A DNA stretch of 64,000 nucleotides from contig NC_135176.1 of the NCBI RefSeq assembly GCF_041146795.1, forward strand, positions 14,504,286 through 14,568,285, in the 5' to 3' direction. The position numbers and the translations under genes were made by a program. Shown one piece after another: positions 49,601 to 61,640 of the stretch; within the stretch, counting starts at the first letter, position 1, and each line of letters begins with the position of its first letter. The notes beneath the pieces are model-generated. The model was not told where the DNA came from and did no database searches. It worked only from the letters and a program-made list of their open reading frames with translations. This DNA comes from Maylandia zebra. Its lineage: Eukaryota; Chordata; Actinopteri; Cichliformes; Cichlidae.

Positions 49601-52272
49601 CATCTAAGTTTTCAGGTCCAAAGGGCAATCCACAGAATCCCTGTGGGATGCAGAAACCGGCAAGAACCTTTCCGTGCATCAATGACTCTGGAAAACTTCC
49701 ACAAAATTTCCAGGATTATCCGTTTTGATAACCGAGACGACAGACCAGCTCGACGGCAGAGAGACAAGCTAGCTGCCATCAGGACAGTGTGGGATAAGTG
49801 GGTGCACCACCTCCCCCTGTTTTACAAACCTGGGCCTAATGTCACCATTGATGAGCAGCTGATCCCATTTAGTTGTGGAACATATTGCTTCACATGTAAA
49901 TGTGTTGTGTCTTTCCACTCACTCCACTTGATTAGAACTGATTTATGTTTTTTATAACATTTTATAAAAAACAAACAAAAAAAAAACGAGAAGCACATTA
50001 ATTCATAAATGTGATCTAACAAAGGTAAAGGGAAAAAATTAACCATGTTTGCTGTTCATATGGCTTGTAATTGGGATGAAGTAAACATCTGTTTAGTAAT
50101 TTAACATAAAATTGTTTGATAGTGTTAATTTGGAAAGCCAAAACTCTAGCGGGTCCACCAGACCCATGAACACTGGCTGAGTAACAAAAATATGAACACC
50201 ACACAAGGGTTAAACATATCAGGTCCCCATAAGGAGAATCATGTGCTAACAAATGACTCAGGTCAAGTTTGTACCATGCGTGCTTGTTGTTTTTGTCTGC
50301 TTCCACTTGTCTTTGCATTAGGATGATGTCGGCGTAAATGTGCAGTCATATTCGTTGTGTTCCCACTAGTGCTGTCAGCGTTAATCTGAAATGACATTAA
50401 CGCGGATCGCCCCGTGCATGGGGCTGGACGGCCAACATGTTAATGAGAAAACTGCGCTAACGCACTAGTTCCCACCAATGTAATTGAGCATTGGGTGGCA
50501 CATCCAACATACTGTTTTACTTTTGTCCATGACGCGCTTACCTTCAGGGTCATACGTCACATGAAAACCAAAATGGTTCCAAACGCCAGATCTGAATGAG
50601 GGTGGGGGAGGTTCAATTTGGCATGTTGCAAGGAGAGCTTAACTTCTGTCTCGCTAGCTTGCCCTGCGCTCAGTGAATCTGCGTTCGATTACTCCGCCTA
50701 GGCTGCACTGTCGAGCGCAGATCCACTGAGCGCTCAACACAGACAGCATCGTCAGAAGAAAAGTTGATAAAATAAATGTAAAAATTTTGTATTGTTCGAT
50801 ACATATGCGTACCGAAAGCACTGCATCGAACGGTTCAATATCGATATTAGTATTGTTGCACCTTTATTATTTATTTATACAGACACAAATCTGATTGAAG
50901 ACGAGCCAACAAGTACCCTAGCCAGATTAGCTTTAAGCTATCACATCCTAATACACAAAATGTTTTGCCCAATTAGGATTTAGTAATCCAAGTTTTACTG
51001 CTAAAGAGTTATAATTAGACTGAAGGAGTCACTTTTGTTTGTGAAAAAATATTGACCTTACCTGCCATTCTTGCCCACAAAGGTAGCAAGATAACCATGC
51101 CCGTCTGTATCATGAATAGTCTCTGTCAGTTCCTGTTCATGAAATATAGACAGCAGACCAGACACTGTCGAGGCAGGGTCAACTGAAAGAGGGAGCAAAT
51201 AAATCTGATGTAAACAAAATATATTAATCAAATACAGCTGCACTTCACTTTCATTATCATATACTCCATTTATTATCTGTGACAAACTTTGGTTCCTCTA
51301 AACAGACTTCTGAAACAAAGGGTTTTTAAAAAGAAGAAAAAAAAAAAGCCTAATGACAGTTTGAATCTTCATAGCTTCATTCTCACACCACTATCAGTTA
51401 ATGGTAAAACCACAACAATGGCAGACATGCACGTCTTCCTGGATGATTTTAATTGGACTATAAATGTCTGGCAGAGCCCTCAAAGCGCACGGGTGCCAAT
51501 TTACTACATGCGTTTACTGATTATCGAGTGTTAACGGGGTCACAGACTTAGGTCGACGAAAAGCGCGTGCTGCATGATTAAACAACGATTACTCACACTT
51601 GATGTTATAATTTATACTTATGAAACAGACACACCTGTATAAGTCCTATAAGTCATAAAACAAATCCGCATTATATTAATTCAAGCTGTACTTTTCGCAA
51701 CTATTTGATGAGATCGCTCGGGCCCTCTGTTATTGATTACAGAGACTTGCTAACACGGCTAGGCTAATCATAGCCATGCTAGCCAAAGCTAACTGAGCTC
51801 TAATTAGAAGCTTATGCTGCACTGACAGTGATGTGACTTTGGTTTCAACCGTAGTTGCTTGCGCTGCTTTATCCACAAAGATACCTGCTAAACAGACATT
51901 TACGCTGACCTGTAAATATGTGCCACTGACATTAAATATGCATACTGATGTGACAGTTCACGAGCTAATAGTGGCCTACCAGTGTCAAGCCGTACCTGCC
52001 TACGGACAGGGGTTTGTACTGGTGGGCACAAGTAGCATAGCACTAGGGCACATGCATATAGTGCCTAAACATGGGCAATGTACCAGTGGCACTTTATAAT
52101 CCTGGCAGTATTGACTATAAATTAGCAGGCCAAAACTAGCAGGCTAGCAAAGCATGCAGCCCTGATGCATAACGAAATGTAACGAAAGACCTTCCTACAG
52201 TCAGCTATGCATCACCTTCCTCCTACCTGCTGTAGAGAGGTTGAAGTCGAGAGTGTAATGTCGGACTGCCAT
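45892..52272 (-). CDS. sms: Spermine synthase, complete, 10 exons
   Basis: Exons in transcript order: 52227-52272, 51062-51182, 47884-47971, 47486-47550, 47230-47405, 46946-47100, 46701-46790, 46395-46509, 46221-46300 and 45892-46032. These sum to 1077 nt (358 aa; human is 366). The enzyme adds an aminopropyl group from decarboxylated S-adenosylmethionine to spermidine, making spermine in the cytosol. The N-terminal domain ([15 protein letters not shown] onward) is AdoMetDC-like. The catalytic domain has [17 protein letters not shown], the nucleotide-binding [51 protein letters not shown] and a [14 protein letters not shown] stretch. Exon 6 to exon 7 is joined by an AT-AC intron; the other junctions are GT-AG. 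The C-terminus ([10 protein letters not shown]) is diverged and shorter than mammalian. Intron 2 (47972-51061) carries nested transposons. Confidence 0.95.
46649..46672. repeat. A-run
   Basis: About 24 A residues in an sms intron just after exon 7 in transcript order. Confidence 0.85.
46791..46945 (-). other. U12-type AT-AC intron of sms
   Basis: On the minus strand the intron starts ATATCCTTTAC right after GTGGAG and ends CTTCTAC before ATTGACCAG. A perfect branch-point consensus TTCCTTAAT lies at 46810-46802, 12-13 nt before the 3' AC. Only this AT-AC reading joins MVE to IDQ in phase, matching the conserved spermine synthase sequence. The 155-nt intron has no usable GT-AG alternative that keeps this protein. 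Confidence 0.93.
48624..50209 (+). mobile_element. piggyBac transposon relic with TTAA target duplication
   Basis: The element starts CCCTTGTATGGTGTTCTGG and ends GAACACCACACAAGGG, a perfect-ended inverted repeat, between TTAA at 48620-48623 and TTAA at 50210-50213. Plus-strand frames give pieces of a PGBD-like transposase: an acidic N-terminal part around 49090-49300, then [37 protein letters not shown] and [11 protein letters not shown], the region of the first catalytic Asp. The frame shifts at several points and the C-terminal half is missing, so it is inactive. Confidence 0.88.
50666..50733. repeat. 18-bp stem inverted repeat
   Basis: GCGCTCAGTGAATCTGCG at 50666-50683 pairs with CGCAGATCCACTGAGCGC at 50716-50733 (17 of 18 positions), around a 32-base loop. 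It lies inside the outer hAT-like element. Confidence 0.75.
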
Positions 52273-52410
52273 GTCTCACTACAACCGTCATCCATGCCTG
52301 GGATAGCAGACTGCGAACCTTTATCTGCAGAGACAGGGGGCGGACCCTGTTACCGCTACAGACTGCACTTGCTAAAGTGGGCAGGGCTTCTGCGATGACC
52401 GTGAAGTCCT

Positions 52411-52430
52411 ATTGGCTGCGGCTGACGTCA
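52411..52430 (-). promoter_or_regulatory. sms proximal promoter: CCAAT box and cAMP response element
   Basis: About 140-160 bases upstream of the sms start codon the minus strand carries CCAAT (52415-52411) next to a perfect palindromic CRE, TGACGTCA (52423-52430), with a second half-site TACGTCA at 52442-52448. There is no TATA box, as is usual for a housekeeping enzyme gene. The role is inferred from motifs and position. Confidence 0.5.
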
Positions 52431-52499
52431 AGGGGATTCACTACGTCACCATGCGTTAATCAGGACAGGTGGGAATTTTGATTTTAATATCATTCAATC

Positions 52500-54600
52500 A
52501 GCGACTGTTAAAAGTTTCACAGTCATTGCATTGAGCGCATGATGTTACACATCCTATAATCAAACAAATCTGCACATATTGTTACCATCTGTCCCTCTTC
52601 GTGTGTGACTGTACAGAACTTTTCTCTTTTATCATGTCCTACAACGCATAATGGAACAGTATCTTGTTTTTTAACTGACTCTAGTTTACAAAAGGGGAGT
52701 CTCAAACATGAAAGATGGACATAGTTTCCAGATCTGCAAAGTACAGCCAGCAAACCTGAATCTTTCAAACAACCAGCAAGCCCTCTGTAACAAGGCCCTG
52801 GATTACAAGGGGCCACTTTTGTACTCTTATGATTATTCTATATTTGTTTTTACTTTATTTTTTATCTTTATTTCTTTGTATGTTCTGTTCAACAATTTCG
52901 TGCATATGAAGTATAGTGACTAGTTTTAAAGATATATTTCTTTTTTGTCACTTTACACATCATAAAAACACAATACTGAGCTACAAAATACACACAGGAC
53001 TCCTACCTAAAGGTATTGAATATGAAAATGTGCATGCACGCATGTTTATTCTTTCTTTACAAGTTTGTAAAGAGGGCTGATCTGAGATATTTAGACAGGG
53101 CGGGGGACGGACTGTTGCACATGAGGTGCCGTGTTACAAATTTACATTTCCATCATGAGGGCAGATATAAGTAAACAGGTGCGGGGTATTGTACTTGGAA
53201 TACTTCCTCAGAATGCTGTAGGACAAGACTTTGTATTTTGTAGGCTCTAACTGGCTGCCAAGAAGACTGTCCTTGTCAGCAAAGCTGCATATGACTATTG
53301 ACACATTTCTTTTAAGATAGACTCCTGTCATACTTTACAGTGCTAAACAAATTTAAAAGACCACCACAGCACTGGTAATTGCTAAAAATATATATTTATT
53401 TTTTGTTGCTGCAATTTCAATTAAGATGTTTCAAATTAACTTTTTAGTTTTAAACAAGTTTTTGACACATTTGTAAAAGATTTGTTTTCTTGTTTTTGTG
53501 ACAGGCGGTCTAATAAATTTGTTAAGCACTACTTGAATGCCAAGCCTCTAAAATAATAAAATAATTTTGTTATTGTATGTTCAGAAAAAAGGATGTGAAT
53601 GAAAAAGACCTCTGCCAATGCTTGTTCAGCCAGTATATGTCATTTATATTATGTTATTATATTACTTCATATTATATTACCTTTATATTACTGGTATTAT
53701 ACATATGTGATTACACAATGTAAATTCGCACATGCAGTACAATCCTAAGATTAAACAAGACGTCTCTTCTTTGTCACTTTACACATTACACACCTTAAAA
53801 AGGCAATATTTACTTACAAATGTACACAGCATTCAGCATTCATGAATGAGTGTGTATGTGTGTGTGTGCACGTTCACTCTTTTCTAGAGTTTGTCAAAAG
53901 GGCTAAATGAGTCCTTAGTATAACAGCCTGGGGGGAGAGACAGTTGCACATCTTGTTAGCTTTCAGGCTCCAACAATTTCTTTTTTTTTAAAAGAAAAAA
54001 GCCTTCTGGCCTTCTGGCCTCTAACTGGTTTTGCAGTGGTGATCATCAAAATGATTCCTTTATTTTTTCTGTCATGAAAATGATTTTATTGATATCATTT
54101 TCACGTTTTCTGTCTTGTTTTAGAGATTTTAGCAACCAACTTTGCTTTCTTTGCTATGTTTGTTTTTGGTGGTGGTTTTAGACATTTTATTGTTATTTAT
54201 AGTGTCTATTTTGTTGTGTACTAAGTTACACAGACTGCTGTGATACTGATACTGTTTATAAGTGCCCAAACCTCTCTCTGAAGATATTTCTGTTTGTAGA
54301 CGTCAAGAAACCATGGTCACGTGTGCTGCTAAATTAGTAAGCTAAACCTTAGATGTCTTTAAATGCAGGCTAATTTTCTAGCTAACCTGGCTGACTTATG
54401 ACTGTATGGCTGGCTTAGAAAATTTAAAGACCTGAATCTTGATTCTTCTGTGACTTTTTAACTTTGTTAAAAAAGAAAGAAAAAAAGATTGTGGTTGCTA
54501 CCAGCAACTGTAAATAATAGTTTTTATTGGTTCACAATGAAAGTACCTTTATTTTGAAATATTTGAGGGACTAGATTAGTTAATAGTTTGTTTATTCGTT
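52500..54600. other. Spacer with no recognised feature
   Basis: AT-rich sequence with short TG runs near 53850. No exon or element is identified. Confidence 0.4.
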
Positions 54601-54639
54601 TTTTTTATCTTCTTCCAGTCTTCCCAGGTCCGCTCACAG

Positions 54640-55160
54640 TTGCAGGAGACTAGGTGGGCACACCAGGGGTCTCTCGTTTCTCCCCAGCAATGGATTTCAG
54701 TTTGCTGGAAACATTGCTGGGGAGGATTTTCCAGTTGCTCCATAACTTGAGCACATAGTAATCCCTCAAGCAATCTACAGCTCCAGCTGGTCATGCCTGG
54801 AAAACCTCCAAAAGAAAGTCTCCCAGATGGTATTCTAATCAGACGCCTGAGCCATCTCGTCAAACTCTTTCTGAGCAAAGGAAAAGCAGCTCTATCCTGA
54901 GCTGTGGATGTGCCAGATCCATGGACTATTTGTGAGGCTGGGTCCAACCACCAAAGCCAGGTAAAGTGTTTAAAGAATCCCTCCAGACCTAATTAGTAAA
55001 GTGGACGTTTGGAAGGTAGATTGACTGCTAAATCAATAGCCTTGCCTCCTGCTCAGCATCCTTTCTGTGACAGTTTTCAGTGACTCACTGGTCGACCTGT
55101 CCAAAGGCCTCTTAGAAGGCAGCAACTCACTCACAACCCAGAGGAAGCAGTCCACCGTTT
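54640..55160 (+). mobile_element. Degenerate high-copy teleost repeat
   Basis: Words such as gtcatgcctggaaaacctcc, gtctcccagatggtattc, taatcagacgcctgagcc and cagctctatcctgagctg follow, from memory, the pattern of an abundant fish repeat (tcctgatcagatgcccgaaccacctc type). The minus-strand open frame 54576-54947 is a by-product. The class is uncertain. Confidence 0.5.
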
Positions 55161-57488
55161 TCCAACAGTGAACCATGGTCTCAGACTTAACACTACTTTA
55201 AGACTTAACACTCACTTTCATACTTTTATACTGTAAGCACATAGAGTAATTTCCACCAAGAAAAAATAACCCTTAAAAAAACAGAGGCATGATATTGTTC
55301 TTAAACTGGACACTCTTCTCACCCTGGCTGTGGCCTGGGCTCATATCACAAACAGGAGCAGAGACAAGTGGAAAGTTTGTCAGACTCCAAGCACATGCTG
55401 AAAACCTGACTGACCTTGTGTGGAGAATACTCACAGATTTCACTCCACTGCAAGTAGGACAGAGGTACTGATAATGTTTAGTTACTTTTTTTTAACTTTA
55501 AAAAAACCCAACTTAGTGCATGAACAAAGAGAGAATATTAAGAACAGTGTTAATTACAAACTCTCTTGAACCTTGGCTCTATATGGGCCTATAAGGGTAT
55601 CAGTGAAGTCACACACAGGCTTTTATGACTGTCTTAAGCTGCTGCTGTGCCAGGAAGGTGATTAAGACTGCATGCATTTACACAAATAGAAGGAATTTGA
55701 TTTCACTTCATAAGTGACTTGATTGGTGAGCAGCTACAGTGAAAAAAAAACAGTCTGTTGTATTTAATTTAAATAAGAGAACAAGAGAAAATTCAAAGAG
55801 TGATGATGTGACCCATGCATTACAGTAGTTACCAAACAGCGTTAAAGCTATTTTTCTCAAGAAGCATAGCTACCTCAAAAATAGTCACATCACTGCAAAG
55901 CTACACTATATATAGGAAGAAGTCTAGTTTTGTTAACTAATGCTTCTTATTAAAAGTGTTTTAAACTAAAAAAGAAAATAATGGACAAAAATGTACTTTT
56001 AGTGCCTGTGTTACTTTAGTAACTATGTAATGATAAAAAGTATTAACAGTATTAACAAAAAAGAATTAATATGTGTTATTTAGCTTTCAACACAAATTAC
56101 TGAAGAAACTGTATATACTTTATGTATTGCATACGTAGAATGGTTAAATTATTCTAGTTATAACTTATAAGAAGCACGTTGTGAGCAGGGACCTCACTCC
56201 TGCCTGATGTGTCACACCATCAGGTGTCCTCTGACATAGCTTTAGTTCAGGTATTACCAAACTGCCAGTCAGTGGGAGGTTTATTGTCTTTTTTCATTCC
56301 CTGCTCCTTTTTTTGTTTTAATTTCAATTTAATTTGGCTTTTATTGAGTTTGTTGGTTTCAGTTGAATGCAAAATGGATATTCTTTATTAAAAGTATTTG
56401 CAAGAAATTCAGTTTAGGTGGTTAGTAACTAACTGCACAAAGAGAACAAGTAGAACACATTTCCACACAAAGCTTTTATTCATTTAAAGGAAATGAACTC
56501 AGACAGAATTACTTTGAATGTAACATAAATCCAAGGACAATTAACAGCTGAATGTTCGAAAGGAACACAGTACCTGAAAAAAGATTAAGAGGAGCTCTAG
56601 TAGTTTGTCCTTGGTCAATGTATCTATTACAGATGGATTTTAATCCAATCTGGGTTATTACATAATTTTTAAGACTCTTTCAACACTACGCACAAATGGT
56701 ACTTAAGTGTATCATGCTATCAGTCTTCAATTAGTGCCCATAATATCCAGAGCCTCCATTAAACACAGAGGAACATTTAAACCAAAACAGCAAATAATAT
56801 TCTTCCACAGGATGGAGTCACATGTGTTATTAAAGTTGCTGTAATTGATGTTTTTTATGATAAATGATAGTGACAAAATAACACAACAATAAAATGATGA
56901 ACCTCAGTATTATTGCCTAAATGCACATCACATTTGTGTCAGTGTTGAATTCTCACTCACTGCCACTACACCCATGAGCAACAATGCTATTATTGCAGGT
57001 TTACTGACTGACATTCAGGATTATTTTATTTATCCCTTAATAAAATATCCTCACATGGTTTTGTCATTTTGACAAAATATGTGGGAACAACTTGTTCAGT
57101 ACCATTAAATATATCCGTATCCACAGTCTCCAACAAGCAGATTATTAGAAAGTAAATCCACCACAATCAAAAGCGTCAAAATCAGAGTCTGCCACTTCAA
57201 CACGTTCTCACTCCCAACTCGTCAAACGTGTGACGCATGGTCAGGCTCCCTCTGCTGCACTTATGGACGCGCAGGGTACCCCCCTCGCGTCGGGAATTGA
57301 CGTGAAGGGTCCTCCGATTGAAGAGATTGCCGCGGAAGAGCCTGTTGTCGGTATATTTATATATTTCCGAAATCACTTTGTAGTGACGTATACTGAACAC
57401 AATAAATTATATAATGTAAACAACTACCTGAAAAACAGGTAGAACGATACTTTTGTATGGTTTATTGCATTTGTGGAGGGAGTGATGT
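55161..57488. other. Spacer, mostly unrecognised
   Basis: A GC-richer block at 57190-57345 (gtgacgcatggtcaggctcc, gcagggtacccccctcgcg) stands out against AT-rich flanks and may be a repeat. A minus-strand AATAAA lies near 56475. No gene is supported. Confidence 0.35.
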
Positions 57489-60400
57489 ATGCTGGGTAAT
57501 GGCACAGCTAGCTACTGGGTGACTTTATTCACCCGCTTCGGCTGTTATCAGTCCATACAATGGGCGTTATTAGCACAAATCAGTCCCATAGATATGGGCC
57601 ATCTCCTGCTAGATTGTTCAGAAGGTTGTTCTCATCCATCCAGATGGAGGATCACTAACAGGAGCGTGGAAGACTCCAGAATCCACTCTGGCTGGAATCC
57701 GGTGGATATGCAGTGTTTACAGGTAGGACCGTTTAAACGGACAGCATTTATAGAATGACTATTAAAAGTCAGCGAGTGTCAGTAATGTTAATGTGGTTAT
57801 GTTAGTAATACACAGAGTGCTAATATAACAGCTTTAAGATGCATTTGTAGATGTTATTACGTGTTTTACCGTCTTTATGGTGCTAGCTTAAAGTTACGGT
57901 GTAAACGTTAGCTTATATGGGAGGAAAGCTGTTACTGGTTAAACGATGTTAGCACAGAAATATTAGCTTCTGTCATGACTGATGAAGTTACTAGTTAATA
58001 AAGTTTCCAGTAAAGTGTTTAATCGCAGCCACAGACTGACAGCAAATATCTCGATTAGCTTCAGTGCATCTATAATAAATATGTGCAAGTTTCAGTGCTT
58101 CGTTTAAACTGTATGATACTTATACTGACCCAGGGTCAGTGTAAAATACAATCCCAGCTGTGTGAACAAAGCCTGGCTCCTTTAATCCTGCATGACAAAC
58201 CTCAGGATGCAGGTTATTATTACGCTTTCCTGCTGGCACACCTGTCACACCTGAGAGTCAGCTAGAAACTTACAGTGACGTGGACATCATGCAAAGACTG
58301 CCAGACTCTGTAATACTGCAAATGATCAGTGACTCAGGTTAACACTAAACTTTAAACGGCACCTCTGTGTCTCTGTGTGCTGAACATCTAGGATTGAGTC
58401 AGGCTGCATTGACTGTGGGACTTTAATGTGTTAAAAGCAGGTTGAAGACGGCTCAGAAACATTTGAAGATTAAAATTTAGCATTATGGCTGCTGGTGGTT
58501 TGGAAAGCCTCTACTCAGCTGTATTTTTGTTACTAACTTATGTTTGTTGTTGTTTAACACAGATTTCAGAAGAGCAAAGATGCTTAATAGTTTAACTAGA
58601 TTTCATTTGTCAGTGTGGGACTGCTGAGTCACCTGAAGAACTCATTTCATTCATTCTCCACATGATGTTCATTTACAGAAATGTTTCACAGGAACTGATT
58701 TCTCCCAAAGGGTGAACTAGTGTGTTTCCATAGATTACCTCTGTATGAATGTACTTCTTAAATGAAGGCAAGTGTTTGTCCTTTTCTGTTCCTCGGGTAC
58801 AGTACGTGATATCAAGGGCAGGCGGTCAACACTGGGGGTAGACAAGAAGCAGACGTACTTCCAAGAGGGAGCTGCAGTGAGGTCAGAGGTCAGAATCTGA
58901 AACGGCTCAGGTTTATATTTTAGAGGTTATAAAAATCAAAATGTATTTATAAAGAAACCTTTAAATAATAGTCATAATTATGATTATTATAAGAAATATC
59001 AAACATTTAAGTGGATTTTCTGTTACACATATCGTGTTAGCCCTGCAATAAACTGGCAGCCTGTCTTTGTCCTGTATCAGCTGGGATAGGCTTCATCCTC
59101 CCGCAACCCTGAATTGGATACATTGTATTCCAATTATGTAATCTGATCATTTACAAACTCAAGGTATCTAATCAAAATGTAAGTAATAATTATAAAATGG
59201 GAAAGCAGAAATAAGTGTGACATGAATGTAAATGTGTGAGCTGACATAGAGGACAGCTACATGCAGTCTGAAAAACCTTTGTTGTCTTACATAGAAGAGA
59301 CGTTAAAGTCTCTAACTCAGTGAAGCATTATTGGTCCCGTCTGTTTGGATAAATATAGTAAGTTGATGTTTGTCCATTTATTCACACATTTTCTTAAGTG
59401 CTTATCCAGTTCAGGATCACAGTGGAGCTGCAGCTGGATATGTTCAGTAAATAAACCTTACAAAAGTTAACAATAAACCTGCATCCATGTACGTTGTTGT
59501 CCACAGGATGAGAAAATCAAACTGGAAGACTGTGGAACATGTTAATAAATGTTTGTGTGTTTATGCCTGTGTCTTTCACAGGAGGCGCTGGAAGGTTTCC
59601 CTAATAGTTCCTGGTGAATCAAAGCAGAACCATAAAGGTTGCTGGACTGCATGATGGCCTTACCCCTGAGCCGTCATCCTGTTAAAGGAGGAACCAGTTA
59701 GAAGCTGTTTTCAAAGTAGCTCAGCAGATTTCATCTCAAGTAAGCGATTAACTGTTTGTTCATCTGTTCTGCCACTTAAAGAGCATTTAAGGACATCTTT
59801 TGAGTGTCCAGTTGAATTAATTCTACTGGCTCTCATGGTCATTTGTTTTTATAGACATATTTTTCATGTTCATCCAGCTATTTAGTAAATTCTATCTATT
59901 TAGTAATATCCGTCAGCTATAAAATGTAATATAAATATAAAAATATCTAAATATCTCCTGCCCTTTATGTTTTAATGATGTAAGTCTGTTATCGTGTTAC
60001 ATTAGCATTTTTCACATATCAATGAGATGCTGTACAGTACAATCCTACTGACACAGCAGAGGGATAACGACGGCTATTCAACATCGTTACACGACACATT
60101 CGAGCTGCATGACGCAGACAAAGTGACTAAATCATCTTTTTGTGGTTTATTGTCTTCAAACCAGCAGACAAAGCCGATGTCAGAAGATGTCGGAGAAGAA
60201 CTTCAGGCCGTGGACTGAAAAGGTATTTTTGTCTTGTTATCAAAGACATTTGGAGTGGCAGCTTCTACAACTGGTTGTGCTGAAGTAAAGCTTACAGTCT
60301 AAGAAACCACAGTGTTGATATTCAGCACAAAGAGAAAAGCTCACTTGTTTGAATTTATTTACAATCATAGTTTTATAAATTCTGACTGTAAACAGCATTT

Positions 60401-61640
60401 ACAGCTTTGATATTGTTTGACACTCGATATCAGGTGATAGTGTTTAATTTAAAGGTTTCTGTGTCCCAATGAGCCATTTACACTGACCAGTGTCACTTTA
60501 ACTGTAACACATTCATTATTTAGATTCAACAAAGAAATAACTGAATGTAAAAATGGCAGCCCACAGGCAGGTTTATAGAGATATATGCATGCATTATGAA
60601 ATTTATGTATCCCAGATAATTGTTATTCATCTAGTCATGGCAGACCTACCCCTTCCTCCCAAGTTAACTGCAACCCAAAAGAACTAGTGGGGCTATTTAC
60701 ACACTCACAACCAGTGTGGGGTAAAAAGAGCCACCAAAAAGCTGTCAGCCACAGATGTGCTAGCAGAGTTAGAAACTCTACTTATGGAGAAACTTTCTAA
60801 GTCTAACAGGGGACAGGTACTCCTGCCCAAATAACATGATATAACCCCACATACAGCCCAGCCATAAAATGAACCAAGTCATTTAGTTAAAGACAGCATG
60901 GGACCAAATGCATGTAACCAGCCTGCACCCACCTGACATTTCTTCCTCCTGAATTAAATGAATGAATGGATGAAAGTTAAATGACTACAAACCTAAAGCC
61001 ACTAGTTCCCACACTGGAGCTCCCTGACACTGTGTGTTAACCGTATTTAGCTTGTATCAACAGTTGTAACAGGCTAAGATACGTGAGACACTGCATTGAA
61101 TGATTGTTCCTGTCTTAATGGTTTCAGCTCAGATGTTCTGCTTTTTCCTTTCAGTAGATCAAAGCAGCTCGTGCTCCTTCTGCTTCCAATTTAGAAGAAG
61201 AAGAAGAAGAAGAAGGCGAAGGCTTCAGCGAAGTGGCGTTCATGGTCTCAGTGAACAGTCACGGTCACACACTGCATGTGGTTTTAAAAGCAACATGTCT
61301 GTTCACCACATCAATGGAGATGTGTAATATTAGTGCAGCTACGGTTTGTTCTTGAACATCACTTCTGTTTTCTACTTTGATCACTTAGACCAAAAAAGTG
61401 TTGTTTTCAGATTCTTTCTTTTACATCTATAAACTACCTGTTCATTTTTTTTATTACAATTAGTTTCACATAAATGTTAGTGTTTCCTTTGTGATCTTTT
61501 AATGCTTACACTACACTGTACACGTCTACATTAGAGACATTTCTGTTTCCTGTTTCTGTTGACTCAGTTGTGAAATGTTCTTTTATTTGATGCACAATAT
61601 GAAGCTCATAATTTTCTTACAAATAAAACTCTAATGACAA
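57489..61640 (+). ncRNA. Possible spliced non-coding transcript (4 candidate exons)
   Basis: Candidate exons are: an exon ending 57722 (acag|gtagga), 59582-59739 (ttcacag before, aag|taagc after), about 60057-60222 (aaag|gtattt after) and 61155-61640 (tttcctttcag before, AATAAA at 61622). The splice sites are good, but no reading frame runs across them, which suggests a long non-coding RNA or untranslated exons. A GAA run near 61194-61217 lies in the last exon. This is inferred from splice motifs alone. Confidence 0.22.
59035..59120 (+). mobile_element. High-copy teleost retroelement tail, copy 3 of 3
   Basis: A short, worn copy: agccctgcaataaactggca, then gcctgtctttgtcctgtatc, agctgggataggcttcatcc and ccgcaaccctgaattggata. 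Confidence 0.5.

Larger units (their letters stand above)
48322..50863. mobile_element. hAT-like element with inverted ends, host of a piggyBac
   Basis: The left end AGGAGTGCAATGATACACAA and the right end, reverse-complemented AGGTGCAACAATACTAATAT, match as inverted termini. Subterminal ggttcgattcgatat and cggttcaatatcgat words face each other. Flanks are AT-rich (ttatttatt / ttattattt), so the target duplication is unclear. It lies in sms intron 2. A piggyBac copy splits it at 48624-50209. The ends are inferred from termini seen in other fish elements. Confidence 0.6.

Noticed and set aside
54576-54947. Minus-strand 123-codon frame
   Set aside because: The sequence matches the pattern of a high-copy fish repeat on the other strand.
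57489-57758. 89-codon frame starting MLGNGTASYW as a protein gene
   Set aside because: No family resemblance, and the frame closes soon after joining to any plausible next exon.
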